Counted from the stretch's first letter, positions 51,483 to 60,873 are shown. The stretch is 64,000 nt of DNA from Clostridiaceae bacterium (GCA_910575795.1 CAJTGE010000012.1:1-64000); one strand, 5' to 3'. Notes: a model not told the origin generated them from the sequence alone. Translations and numbers: made by a program.

Positions 51483-53951
51483 TTACATGTTATATACCCT
51501 CTTCGCATACTCCACCGAGGCCATCGCGTCCTTACAATACGCATCCGCTCCAATCGTCATTGCATATTCCTCTGTCAGCACCGCGCCGCCCACCATGACC
51601 TTCGCCCAGGGCGCGTCCTTTCTCAAAAGGCGGATCGTCTCCTCCATGGCCGGGACCGTGGTGGTCATCAGCGCGCTTAAACCCACCAGCTTCACATGGC
51701 CTTTAACCGTCTCTTCGGCAATCCGCTCCGGGCTCACGTCCTTGCCGAGATCCATGACCTGAAAACTGTAATTTTCCAGCAGGACCTTTACGATATTTTT
51801 TCCGATGTCGTGAATATCGCCTTTTACGGTGGCGAGGATCACCCGCTCCTTTTGTCCCTGCGCGCTGCCGGACGCTTCCATGCTCTCCTTTATGACGCCA
51901 AAGGCCGCCTTGGCCGCCTCTGCGCTCATAAGAAGCTGGGGCAGGAACACGGTTCCGGCCTCAAAGCCCTTTCCGACCCGGTCAAGGGCCGGGATCATGC
52001 AGGAATCAATAATCTCCAGGGCAGGGCGTTCCTTCAGAAGCTGCTCTGCGGCCCGCGCGGCCTGATCCTTTAAGCCCCGCTCCACGCTGGCCGCGAGGAA
52101 CGCCTCCGAATCCTCAGGGGATAGCCGGGCCTCAGAGGGCGCCGCGGCTCCTGATAAGCCCGTCTCAGGAGATGCTGCTGGCCCCGGGAGCGCTCCCTGG
52201 CCGCCGGCCTTCTTTTTCGCGGCCGCCTCCGGCCCGTAGATGCGGATATAATCGCTGCAGTACGGATCCAGCGCATGGAGGGCGCGGAAGCTATGGTACG
52301 AACACATCATTTCCCTTGAATTCGGGTTTACGATCGCCGCGTCAAGCCCGGCGGACAGCGCCATGGTAAAAAATGCGGCGTTGATGTGTTCGCGCAGCGG
52401 GAGGCCGAAGGAAATATTGGAGACGCCAAGGATGGTCCGGCCGCCCAGCTCTGTTTTGACGCGGCGGACCGTCTCGAGAACCGTCAGCGCGCTCTCCGGA
52501 TTGGAGCTGATGGTCATGCACAGGGCGTCGATCAGGATGTCCTCCCTGCCGATTCCGTATCGCTCTGCCTCCGCGTAGATCCGGCGGGCGATGGCGAGCC
52601 GTCCGTCGGCCGTCTCCGGGATGCCCTCTTCGTCGAGCGTCAGGGCGACCAGTACGCCCCCGTAATGCCGCACAAGGGGAAACACGGCGTCCATGACTTC
52701 TTTCTTTCCGTTCACGGAATTGACGAGCGGTTTTCCGTTGTAGACGCGCAGCGCCGCCGCGAGAGCCTTTGGATCCGACGTGTCAAGCTGGAGCGGCAGC
52801 TCGGTCACGGACTGCAGCTCGGCCACGATCTCCGCCATCACAGAAGCCTCGTCGATCTCAGGAAGCCCGGCGTTTACGTCCAGAACCGCGGCCCCGCTTT
52901 CCTGCTGGGCAATCCCCTCCCCCAGGATGAACTCCAGATCATGCCCGATCAGCGCTTTCTTAAGCCGCGGCTTGCCCGTGGGGTTGATCCGCTCGCCGAT
53001 GATCACAGGCTCCCTGCCAAATTCCACGGCCGCCGCATAGGAGGCTGCCACGGTGCGGTTCTTTTTTTCAATGCGCGGCGCGGGACGCACCCTTACGCGC
53101 TCCTTTAAAAGGCGCATGTGCTCCGGCGTCGTCCCGCAGCACCCGCCCACGGCGGAAACGCCCAAATCCAGGATCGAATCCATGACCTCTGCAAATTCGG
53201 AAGGCGTAATATCATAGACGGTCCGGTCCTTCTCGCTCCTCGGAAGGCCGGCGTTGGGGTTGACAATCACAGGGATCGACGCGCAGGCGGTCAGGCGCTC
53301 TGCCAGTGGCTTCATCTGGATCGGCCCCAGGCCGCAGTTGATGCCCAGGGCGTCCACGCCCAGGCCCTCCAGCATGGCCGTAACGGCCTCCGGCGTACCG
53401 CCTGTTAAGAGCTTGCCCGAGCCGTCAAAGATCACGGTCGCAAAGATCGGAAGCTTCGCGCGCTCCTTTGCGGCCAGAACCGCCGCCTTGAGCTCATACA
53501 TATCGCTCATCGTCTCAATCACGATGAGATCCGCGCCTGCTTTTGCGCCTGCCTCCGCAACCTCCCCGAATACAGCGACCGCTTCCTCAAAACCGAGATC
53601 GCCCATAGGCTTTAAAAGCTTTCCCGTAGGCCCGATATCCAGGGCCGTAAAACCCCTGCCCGCGGCCTTTACGGCCCGCTTTGCATTCTCTGTGCCGGCC
53701 CTTACGATCTCCTCCACGCCGGGCCCGCCCGTTCCTGCATATTTCAGCCGGTTTGCCCCAAAGGTATTCGTTAAAATAATATCGCACCCGGCGGCAAGAT
53801 ATGCGCTGTGGATGTCATACACCGCCTCCGGATACGTCAGATTCCACAGCTCCGGGAGCTCGCCTGGCTTTAGGCCCCGCTCCTGCAGAAGGCTTCCCAT
53901 CCCTCCGTCAAACAATATGATCCGTTTCTTAAGCTCGTCCAGTATTCCCAT
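51483..53951 (-). CDS. metH: Cobalamin-dependent methionine synthase without activation domain
   Basis: 822 residues. Homocysteine-binding zinc domain (about 1-295, NCGLGPIQMKPL, VGGCCGTTPEHM), pterin-binding domain (about 310-575, INPTGKPRLKKAL), then a Pro/Ala-rich linker (about 580-620) and the B12 helical cap and Rossmann domain (about 625-822) with GDIHDIGKNIVKVLLEN giving the cobalt-ligand His. The AdoMet activation domain is absent; the neighbouring 53955 gene supplies it. Operon metF - activation protein - metH. Confidence 0.95.
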   Translation of the reverse strand: MGILDELKKRIILFDGGMGSLLQERGLKPGELPELWNLTYPEAVYDIHSAYLAAGCDIILTNTFGANRLKYAGTGGPGVEEIVRAGTENAKRAVKAAGRGFTALDIGPTGKLLKPMGDLGFEEAVAVFGEVAEAGAKAGADLIVIETMSDMYELKAAVLAAKERAKLPIFATVIFDGSGKLLTGGTPEAVTAMLEGLGVDALGINCGLGPIQMKPLAERLTACASIPVIVNPNAGLPRSEKDRTVYDITPSEFAEVMDSILDLGVSAVGGCCGTTPEHMRLLKERVRVRPAPRIEKKNRTVAASYAAAVEFGREPVIIGERINPTGKPRLKKALIGHDLEFILGEGIAQQESGAAVLDVNAGLPEIDEASVMAEIVAELQSVTELPLQLDTSDPKALAAALRVYNGKPLVNSVNGKKEVMDAVFPLVRHYGGVLVALTLDEEGIPETADGRLAIARRIYAEAERYGIGREDILIDALCMTISSNPESALTVLETVRRVKTELGGRTILGVSNISFGLPLREHINAAFFTMALSAGLDAAIVNPNSREMMCSYHSFRALHALDPYCSDYIRIYGPEAAAKKKAGGQGALPGPAASPETGLSGAAAPSEARLSPEDSEAFLAASVERGLKDQAARAAEQLLKERPALEIIDSCMIPALDRVGKGFEAGTVFLPQLLMSAEAAKAAFGVIKESMEASGSAQGQKERVILATVKGDIHDIGKNIVKVLLENYSFQVMDLGKDVSPERIAEETVKGHVKLVGLSALMTTTVPAMEETIRLLRKDAPWAKVMVGGAVLTEEYAMTIGADAYCKDAMASVEYAKRVYNM

Positions 53952-53954
53952 GCT

Positions 53955-54599
53955 CTATCCTCTCCGGTAAGGGCAGTCCGCCTTCCCGCATGCCTCGCAC
54001 CCTTCCATCTCACAATGCGCATCTGTCCTTCCCGCCCCGATCACGGCCGTCACAGATTTCGACGGGGCCATCAAGAGACGATCGGTCAGGGTAACGCCAA
54101 TCTGCTTTTCTGCCTGCAGGGCCCTGAAAAGCCCTTTCTGCGCCTCCAGCGGGAAGTCGCCGTATCCCGGGCTGAAGCGCGGCCGCAGATAGAAGCCGCG
54201 CGCCCGCGCCTCCTCCTTTAAGCGTTCATTCTCCTGATTGCAGTACGCCTCCAGAAGGGCCGACGACGCGGCCTGCAGCACAACCGCCCGGCTCATGGAC
54301 ACATGGCTGCAGCGCCGCAGTAGGAAATCCACCCCTGTGCCCAGCGTGGCCGCAAAGAGAACCGCCTCTTCGCAGCCCTCCAGATTCTTCTGTAGCTGGC
54401 CGCTTTTCACGGTAAAGCAGCTAAAATCAAGCGTCCCGTCCGGCCATATCCGCAGCGGAAAACGGCGCGAACAGGAACGCGGCGACGCGGCCTCCATAAG
54501 CTCCAGAAGGCAGCTCTCTGTAAGCTCCCTCACCCGTTCATCCGGTCCGGCGCTCCCATAGCCCATATAGCGGTAAATTTCACGGCGGTTTACTTCCAT
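53955..54599 (-). CDS. MetH activation-domain-like (Met_synt_B12) protein
   Basis: About 214 residues from ATG 54599; GAGGAGCC lies 10 nt upstream (an ATG at 54605 is also possible). Family pieces: REIYRYMGYGSAGPDERVREL at the N-terminus and RFSPGYGDFPLEAQKGLFRAL with ALQAEKQIGVTLTDRLLMAPSKSVTAVIGAG. This is the free-standing AdoMet-binding activation domain of methionine synthase, here likely reactivating oxidised cobalamin on MetH. The last ~25 residues are Cys-rich (C..EGCEACGKADCPY). Confidence 0.9.
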   Translation of the reverse strand: MEVNRREIYRYMGYGSAGPDERVRELTESCLLELMEAASPRSCSRRFPLRIWPDGTLDFSCFTVKSGQLQKNLEGCEEAVLFAATLGTGVDFLLRRCSHVSMSRAVVLQAASSALLEAYCNQENERLKEEARARGFYLRPRFSPGYGDFPLEAQKGLFRALQAEKQIGVTLTDRLLMAPSKSVTAVIGAGRTDAHCEMEGCEACGKADCPYRRG

Positions 54600-54613
54600 A
54601 CTCATCCGGCTCC

Positions 54614-55474
54614 TCAAAGAATTTCCGACAGGCTCTCCCGGATCTGCCCCGCCACGTCCGGCTTATTCATAGAATACACATGAACCGCATCGACATGGTT
54701 GGCAAGCAGATCAATGATCTGCTCCGTGGCATACGCGATCCCCGCCTGCTTCATGGCCGCCGGGCGATCCCCGAAACGGTCCAGTACCGCCTTAAAACGC
54801 GGCGGCAGGCAGGTCCCGGACATGCCCACAATCCGTGCGATCTGCTTCACATTCGTCACAGGCATGATCCCAGCTACCACCGGAACGGTAATCCCCTGCT
54901 CCCGGATCCTGTACAGATAATTGTAGAGGAGGTTATTGTCAAAAAACATCTGCGTCGTCACAAAATCGCAGCCGGCCTCCACCTTCTCCTTCAGGTGGAC
55001 GATATCCGCTGTCTTATTCTCCGACTCCACATGGCCCTCCGGATAGCAGGCCGCGCCGATACACAGATCCGGGGCCGCCTCCCTGATATCGCGGATCAGT
55101 TCCGACGCGTATCGGTAGTCCGCCGCCAGCGGGCCGCCTTTGGGGATATCCCCCCGAAGCGCAAGGACATTTTCAATGCCGGCCTCCCGCATCTGCAAAA
55201 GGCGCTCCTTCACCTCGTCACGGGTTGAAGAAACACACGTCAGATGCGCCAGGGCGGTAACGCCGCATTGTCTTTGCAGATCCGACGCGATGCCGATGGT
55301 ATAGCGGCTCGTCCCGCCGCCCGCGCCGTACGTAACGCTCATAAACGCCGGCTTAAGCTGTGCGATCGAAAACGCGGCCCGCTCAACGGACTCATAATTG
55401 CTCTCCTCCTTAGGCGGAAAAACCTCGAACGAGAGCGTGGGCTTTCCTTTGCCTAAAATATCTCTGATCTTCAA
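54614..55474 (-). CDS. metF: Methylenetetrahydrofolate reductase
   Basis: 286 residues. TLSFEVFPPKEESNYESVERA at the N-terminus, VTYGAGGGTSRYT, LTCVSSTRDEV, ALRGDIPKG, and VAGIMPVTNVKQIARIV. It provides methyl-THF for MetH, fitting the operon. It lies 129 bp after the Rrf2 gene in the same direction. Confidence 0.95.
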   Translation of the reverse strand: MKIRDILGKGKPTLSFEVFPPKEESNYESVERAAFSIAQLKPAFMSVTYGAGGGTSRYTIGIASDLQRQCGVTALAHLTCVSSTRDEVKERLLQMREAGIENVLALRGDIPKGGPLAADYRYASELIRDIREAAPDLCIGAACYPEGHVESENKTADIVHLKEKVEAGCDFVTTQMFFDNNLLYNYLYRIREQGITVPVVAGIMPVTNVKQIARIVGMSGTCLPPRFKAVLDRFGDRPAAMKQAGIAYATEQIIDLLANHVDAVHVYSMNKPDVAGQIRESLSEIL

Positions 55475-55603
55475 TGTTCATCTGCTCCTTTGTCCCTGTT
55501 ATTTCCCGGTATACTGTCCGCATTCATCCGAAGCGGACGTACATCTGCGGCAAACGCATGGCCGGGCCGCCCTTCCCCTGTGATGAACGGCGGGGCGGCC
55601 GGC

Positions 55604-56023
55604 CTACCGCTTCTGTACGTTTCCGTCAAGGATGTCCTGCAGGGTGATACTGTCCAGGTATTCGTTGATCACCTGGTAAAGCCCCCTCCAGACCGGAAGC
55701 GTCGGGCACTGGCCGCTTCGGCTGCACTCAACCGGATCGTGCTTTAAGCAGGCCACCGGGGCCAGCTTTCCCTCCGTAATGCGCAAAATCTGCCCCACTG
55801 TATATTCCTCCGGCCTCCCAAATAAACGGTAGCCCCCCTGAAAGCCGCGGGTCGCCAGGAGAATATCCGACTGGTTCAAAAGCGGAATAATCTGCTCCAG
55901 ATACTTCTTGGAAATCCCCTGCCTGACTGCAATATCCCTCAAAGCAATGTACCCTCTGTCCTGGTGCTCCGCCAAATCAACCAGCATACGGAGCGCGTAT
56001 CGTCCTTTTGTTGAAATTGTCAT
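55604..56023 (-). CDS. Rrf2/IscR family transcriptional regulator
   Basis: 139 residues. Winged helix N-terminus MTISTKGRYALRMLVDLAEH, GISKKYLEQIIPLLNQSDIL, GFQGGYRL. Three Cys at about 92, 101 and 107 (ACLKHDPVECSRSGQC) can bind an Fe-S cluster as in IscR/NsrR. It may control the downstream met operon or Fe-S genes; no target site assigned. Confidence 0.93.
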   Translation of the reverse strand: MTISTKGRYALRMLVDLAEHQDRGYIALRDIAVRQGISKKYLEQIIPLLNQSDILLATRGFQGGYRLFGRPEEYTVGQILRITEGKLAPVACLKHDPVECSRSGQCPTLPVWRGLYQVINEYLDSITLQDILDGNVQKR

Positions 56024-56238
56024 AGCTTCCCCACCTCGCTTGTCATCTGAAGTATTCCAACTCTACTAACATCTACCGGCTTATGTCTCATAAAATCAGG
56101 TTACATGATGGCGCTCAGAAGCATTTTTTGTAACGGTGCGGATATCCTGACCGTTACCATCTATAACGATCCGCCCCCTTTACAGGACGGGCCGCCTCAA
56201 ACATGCCGCAGGCAGGCCAGCGGCCCCCGCTGCATGTC

Positions 56239-56739
56239 TCAAAACAAAAACACAAGGAAGGGAAGCATCCCGCCCAGCGCAATCAACAGGAGGATGATGA
56301 TCGTGATAATAACAAACACAGAGGTCATCCCTCCCATCCCGTCGCCTGCCTGGGGCGTCTGCGTGCTCTTCGCCCCTGTCCGGGCCGGCGCGGGCGGCAG
56401 ATTCCTCATCCCGGCGCGCCCCAGGGAAGTCTGCACGCTCCCCATCCCGGCGGCGCGTCCCGGCCCTGCCTGCGCGGCCCCCGTCCCGGCGCGCCCCGGA
56501 GACGGCGGCGGGTTTCCTGTCCCGCGGGCCGGCGCAGGCGGCTGCGCGGCTCGCCCGGGCGCGGGCGGAACCTGGGAAAACGCGTGGTATTCGCAGTTCC
56601 TCTCATTCGCCGGATGGCGCTCATTTAAGTAATAATTGACATCAGCCACGTCCGGCCGGCGCACAAAGCTCCTGCAAAAATGGCAGTAATGTCTGGTTTT
56701 CATTTCATGATCACAGATCGGACATATCCTTTTACGCAT
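56239..56739 (-). CDS. Zinc-ribbon protein with Pro/Ala/Gly linker and C-terminal membrane anchor
   Basis: 166 residues from ATG 56739 (AAAAGGAGAA upstream). Zinc-binding Cys/His at ICPICDH and YCHFCRSF, then a long low-complexity stretch (Pro, Gly, Ala, Arg; about 55-135) and one tail helix (VFVIITIIILLLIALGGMLPFLVFLF). A tail-anchored protein of unknown function. The gap 56024-56238 upstream of Rrf2 has a GC-rich hairpin (ACATGC/GCATGT) that may be its terminator. Confidence 0.7.
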   Translation of the reverse strand: MRKRICPICDHEMKTRHYCHFCRSFVRRPDVADVNYYLNERHPANERNCEYHAFSQVPPAPGRAAQPPAPARGTGNPPPSPGRAGTGAAQAGPGRAAGMGSVQTSLGRAGMRNLPPAPARTGAKSTQTPQAGDGMGGMTSVFVIITIIILLLIALGGMLPFLVFLF

Positions 56740-56947
56740 CCCTATTCTCCTTTTGCACATCCCGGCGGCCCGCGCCCTGTCGTCCTCCTTTATTACCTAT
56801 ATTATAACATATCGCAGCGAATGCCTGCAATGAAAATTCACAAAAATGAAAGTTGTCAATCTTCGATTTTCTTTTTGCCGTAAATATGCTACAATAAGAT
56901 AACGCGCACGCGCGTTAAAATTATCCATCTGCAAAGGAGGGCTTCCC

Positions 56948-57976
56948 ATGAGCCAGACTGCTTTTAAGGATTTTCTGAAACGAAAACAGGTCAACATTTC
57001 CGTCCAGGCCTATCTGATCGACGCCCTGGGCGCGATGGCCTTTGGCTTATTCGCCTCGCTTTTGGTCGGAACCATCTTCTCCACCCTTGGCCAGCGCACC
57101 CATATCCATTTTTTTGAGATCATCTCTTCCTACGCAAAGAGCGCTACCGGAGCCGCCCTCGGCGTCTCCATTGCCTATGCGCTGAAAGCCCCGCAGCTCG
57201 TCCTGTTTTCCGCCGCCACGGTCGGAATCGCCGGAAATGACCTGGGCGGGCCGGTAGGGGCCCTGATCGCCACAATCCTCGCCGTGGAGCTGGGAAAGCT
57301 TATCTCAAAGGAGACGCCGGTCGATATCCTCCTGACCCCCGCCGTCACCATCATCAGCGGCGCTTTTGCCGCCCGGTTCGTCGGCCCCGGCGTCTCTGCC
57401 TTCATGAGCGCGTTCGGCAATCTCGTCAAAACCGCCACCGTCATGCAGCCGTTCTTTATGGGGATCCTGGTTTCCGCGCTCATCGGCGTCGCCCTCACGC
57501 TCCCCATCAGCAGCGCGGCCATCTGTATCATGCTGGGCCTCGACGGCCTGGCCGGAGGCGCGGCCACAGCCGGGTGCTGCGCGCAGATGATCGGCTTCGC
57601 CGTCTTAAGCTTTTCCGAAAATAAATGGGGCGGCCTCCTGGCCCAGGGGCTCGGAACCTCCATGCTGCAGATGGGAAACATCGTCCGCAATCCCCGGATC
57701 TGGATCGCCCCCACCCTGGCCTCCATGATAACAGGCCCCGTCTCCACCGTGATCTTTAAGCTGGAAAACATCCCCGAGGGCGCCGGCATGGGGACATGCG
57801 GCATGGTAGGCCCCATCGGCATCTATGCCGCTATGCAGGAAAGCCGCAATCCCGCTATGTGGCCCGGTATACTGCTTGTCTGCTTCGTGCTTCCCGCGGC
57901 GCTGACGCTTTTGTTTGGGAGTGCATTGAGAAGGCTCGGATGGATCCGGGAGGGGGATATGAAGCTTGATTTATAA
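56948..57976 (+). CDS. PTS sugar transporter EIIC-like protein (PTS_EIIC_2 family)
   Basis: 342 residues, about nine membrane segments. PF13303-type features: NISVQAYLIDALGAMAFGLFASLLVGTIFSTLGQR at the N-terminus, GPVGALIATILAVELGKLISKETPVDILLTPAVTIISG, GMGTCGMVGPIGIYAAM. No EIIA or EIIB is adjacent, so sugar and PTS dependence are unknown. Some members are orphan carriers. AAAGGAGG precedes the ATG. Confidence 0.9.
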   Translation: MSQTAFKDFLKRKQVNISVQAYLIDALGAMAFGLFASLLVGTIFSTLGQRTHIHFFEIISSYAKSATGAALGVSIAYALKAPQLVLFSAATVGIAGNDLGGPVGALIATILAVELGKLISKETPVDILLTPAVTIISGAFAARFVGPGVSAFMSAFGNLVKTATVMQPFFMGILVSALIGVALTLPISSAAICIMLGLDGLAGGAATAGCCAQMIGFAVLSFSENKWGGLLAQGLGTSMLQMGNIVRNPRIWIAPTLASMITGPVSTVIFKLENIPEGAGMGTCGMVGPIGIYAAMQESRNPAMWPGILLVCFVLPAALTLLFGSALRRLGWIREGDMKLDL

Positions 57977-57994
57977 CGGGCTCCTTATGGATTT

Positions 57995-58158
57995 AATGTA
58001 CTCTCGGAATCTCGCTGTGCCTGATTTTGTGAGATGATTTTTTGTCAGATGTGCACAAATTTATGAGGCGTACGTGGAGCGTACGTTGATTAAATTTGGG
58101 TGCATCTGGCGGAAAATCAGCCGCAAAAGCAGGCGCAGAGAGATTCCGAGAGTACATT
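57995..58158 (+). ncRNA. 164-nt near-perfect hairpin after the EIIC gene
   Basis: Arms begin AATGTACTCTCGGAATCTC (57995) and end with the complement at 58158. Matches continue through CTG-GCCTG-TTTTG, GATTTT, CAGATG and AAATTTA to a tip with CGTACG repeated. Most arm differences are T in the left arm opposite G in the right, so they pair as U-G on the plus strand but mismatch on the minus strand. It starts 18 bp after the EIIC stop codon. Confidence 0.6.
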
Positions 58159-58316
58159 TTAGAATCGGACTCTGGCTGCATGCCCGGCAAGCTTTAATAA
58201 AAGCAACAGATAACATGGCTCATCACGGCTGTATCATAAGAAACATATTCTTACCCGTCTATGCCAGACAAAATTAATACAAAACTTTCGGCAATATGAG
58301 ATTCGTCCCAAGCCCG

Positions 58317-58464
58317 CTGATAACGCAGCCAGCTCCTGTATCCATAAGGAACCCGCAGAAAACCGCCGGCGCTTAGCGAGGTCTTTTCGAGCTTAGCGTC
58401 CGCTGCGCTTTTCTCCGGGCGGAAGCGGGGTTCCGCTGGATACAGGAGCTGGCGGCCCCCTCAC
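58317..58464 (-). repeat. Palindromic repeat family P, copy P4
   Basis: Outer arms 58328-58344 and 58437-58453 are a perfect 17-bp inverted repeat with variable centre CTCCTG between GCCAG and TATCCA, shorter than in P2 and P3. The inner CGCT-TAGCG stem matches P2. Flanks CTGATAACGCAGCC and GGCGGCCCCCTCAC. It lies 72 bp after the SpoIID-like gene's stop and is oriented with it. Confidence 0.9.
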
Positions 58465-58536
58465 AATAAACCACAGCTCACATACGCCTTAAGCAAATGA
58501 CACTTCTTCACAAAACCCGAACCGCTGCATCCAAAT

Positions 58537-60873
58537 TCACCCCTCGACCTCCTTCACCTCAACCCCATCAAAGAAAAAAGTCAGAATCGCCTCATAATCC
58601 TCCCCCTCCTTTGCCATCTGCTGCGCGCCGTTCTGGCTCATGCCCACGCCGTGGCCATACCCGCCGCCCCAGATAGTAAAAGTCCGTATCCCGGTTTCCT
58701 CATCCCTGGCCGTCTCATCCACATCGATAAACGCGCTCGGCAGGCTTGCCCAGTCGGTCATCGTGCTCGCGTCATTTCTTGTATACACAAGCTCCCGCGA
58801 TCCCAATGTAGAGCGGATCGGCGTCTGCCCCTTAAGCGTCTTCTCCCCTTCGCTTCCGATGAGCTTCACCGCCTTCGCGATGCCGCCGATCCCGCGCTCC
58901 GTGACCATGATCGCCTGGAGCCTGCCGATCTCCGGCGCTTTTTCCTCGATCATCGCGCTCGTGACCGTCGTTTTCCACCGGTACAGCGGATAGTCCGAGT
59001 CATAATTGCGGCTTCCCTGTCCTCTTATAAACTCAGAAAATTCCTCATTTCCCGGCACGCCGGCCGCCTTCCTTCCGCTGTTTAGGAAAAAGCCTTTGAG
59101 GTACGGCACATCCTCCGGCGCGGCGCCCCAGATAGTCCCGTCCGTGGAATAGCCGCAGGAGGTTGAGAAATAAAAGGTCTCCACCGGCTCCCCGCCATAA
59201 AATACGAGCTTTCCCTCGGTCTCCTTCACCGCCCGGTCCGTCCGCTCGCTGGCCTTTTCATCGTTATACACCTGATAATTCGTGCTGTCGTCCACATGCG
59301 CGCCGTACTGGCTGTAATAATTGGCCTGAATCTGGCGGTATGCATAAGTCCTCGCGCAGACGGCCTGCGCTTTCAGCGCCTCCAGCTCAAAGGAGGTCAG
59401 CATCTCGCTCGGCACCACCCGCGTCAGATAATCCTCAATATCCAGCTCATTTAAAAGCAGCAGCCCCTCCGGCTCCCGCATCACCTCAAAGCTGCCGAAA
59501 TAAGAAGGCGCGCCCTGACGGCGGCTGATGCCCGCCACGGTGATCTCCTTCTGCGGATCCAGCGGTTCAATCCTTAAGCGTCCTTCCTTCAGGCGCGCAT
59601 CATCCGCTTTGAGGATCAGGCTTGCTCCCGCTTCCACGGTTTCCTCTTTCCCGTGATACGTAAGCCGCATCCCGCATTCGCTGCGAAGCGCAATCTCCTC
59701 ATGGAAGATCGAAGAAAATCCCGTATTCATAATAAGCACGCGAATATTTTTGGCGGAAAAGCTTTTGGTCAGGAGCGCGGCGCAGATCTTCTGATCCGCC
59801 ACCACGAATTTCCCCAGATCATAGCCGACCACGATCTGGCTCTTCCTCTGCTCGCGGACCACGCCATATGTCTTATAAACCTTAAAATCCGCGTCCAGCT
59901 TAAGCGTCCCGTAGCCCTCGATCTCGATGGAATCCTCCCGGACAGCCAGCACCTTTCCTTCCACCGTATCATTTTTCAGGGACAGCTTTTTTATCTCCCC
60001 CTTTTCGAGAGACACGTCGGCCAGCGCTCCGTCCTCCTGCGCCAGTCCGTCCGGAAGGGGGAATTCACGCGCAATGGTTCCTATGTAAAGCTTCATCCGG
60101 CCCGCCCCGTCCGGAACGAGCCATACGTTCCGGTACGTCACCTGATCCGACACATCCTCTGTCAGGCGGATGATCTCGCTGCCGCGGCATAAAACCGTAA
60201 TCTCATGATCAATATACGCGTCCAGCGATTCTCCCTCAAAGCCCATCACGCCCCGGCTCGTATAAGCCGTCCAGGGAGACGCCCCGCTGACATTTTCCGG
60301 CGTACCGTACAGAAAAAGGCTCTCCTGCGTAACCTTCCCCTCAGGATCCGCCTCTGCCAGAAAGCTCTCATAAAAAAGCTGCCACTCCTCTTTCGGTATG
60401 GGCTTCCCGTATTTTTTCCTGGAAATATTCAGTGCATCCGAAAGTCCGGGCTTCACCTGCTCCGCCGCGTAAGCTGCCTCCCCATACGTCAGGGGCCCGA
60501 CGGCAAAATCACTGTCCGCCTCTTCCTCTGTCTCCAGATACCCTTCCTCCAGAAGATAGTCCATATATTTGGCATACCAGTTCTCCTGATCCCCTCCCTT
60601 AAAATGCGAGCCATGCTCCCGCTGGGAGGAAAGGCAGGTCTCCCGGTCCGCCAAAGCCAGCGCCATGGCTTTGGACGCCATGGCGCGCGAAACAGAATTC
60701 TCCGCAATATCCATTTTAACAATGACAATGATCAGGAGCAGCACAACAGCCGGGATGAAAAGCGCCCAGCCCATCATCCTCGCCTTTCTCCCGCCCCCCG
60801 CGGCCTCTCCTGTCTTAAGGGCGCGTCTCCGGCGTCTCCTGTCTTTCGTATACCGTCCTCTCTCATGTTCCAT
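58537..60873 (-). CDS. SpoIID/LytB domain protein, membrane-anchored
   Basis: 778 residues. Basic cytosolic N-terminus, one membrane helix (about 34-53), then a long region and the SpoIID domain (about 490-770): LNELDIEDYLTRVVPSEMLTSFELEALKAQAVCARTYA, FYFSTSCGYSTDGTIW and TIWGGGYGHGVGMSQNGAQQMAKEG. SpoIID is a lytic transglycosylase that removes glycan chains stripped of stem peptides. This protein is more than twice the length of sporulation SpoIID, so it is probably a vegetative or germination relative. Confidence 0.92.
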   Translation of the reverse strand: MEHERGRYTKDRRRRRRALKTGEAAGGGRKARMMGWALFIPAVVLLLIIVIVKMDIAENSVSRAMASKAMALALADRETCLSSQREHGSHFKGGDQENWYAKYMDYLLEEGYLETEEEADSDFAVGPLTYGEAAYAAEQVKPGLSDALNISRKKYGKPIPKEEWQLFYESFLAEADPEGKVTQESLFLYGTPENVSGASPWTAYTSRGVMGFEGESLDAYIDHEITVLCRGSEIIRLTEDVSDQVTYRNVWLVPDGAGRMKLYIGTIAREFPLPDGLAQEDGALADVSLEKGEIKKLSLKNDTVEGKVLAVREDSIEIEGYGTLKLDADFKVYKTYGVVREQRKSQIVVGYDLGKFVVADQKICAALLTKSFSAKNIRVLIMNTGFSSIFHEEIALRSECGMRLTYHGKEETVEAGASLILKADDARLKEGRLRIEPLDPQKEITVAGISRRQGAPSYFGSFEVMREPEGLLLLNELDIEDYLTRVVPSEMLTSFELEALKAQAVCARTYAYRQIQANYYSQYGAHVDDSTNYQVYNDEKASERTDRAVKETEGKLVFYGGEPVETFYFSTSCGYSTDGTIWGAAPEDVPYLKGFFLNSGRKAAGVPGNEEFSEFIRGQGSRNYDSDYPLYRWKTTVTSAMIEEKAPEIGRLQAIMVTERGIGGIAKAVKLIGSEGEKTLKGQTPIRSTLGSRELVYTRNDASTMTDWASLPSAFIDVDETARDEETGIRTFTIWGGGYGHGVGMSQNGAQQMAKEGEDYEAILTFFFDGVEVKEVEG

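Noticed and set aside
55475-55603. SAM or cobalamin riboswitch before metF
   Set aside because: The interval is only 129 bp and lacks the conserved S-box or B12-box strings.
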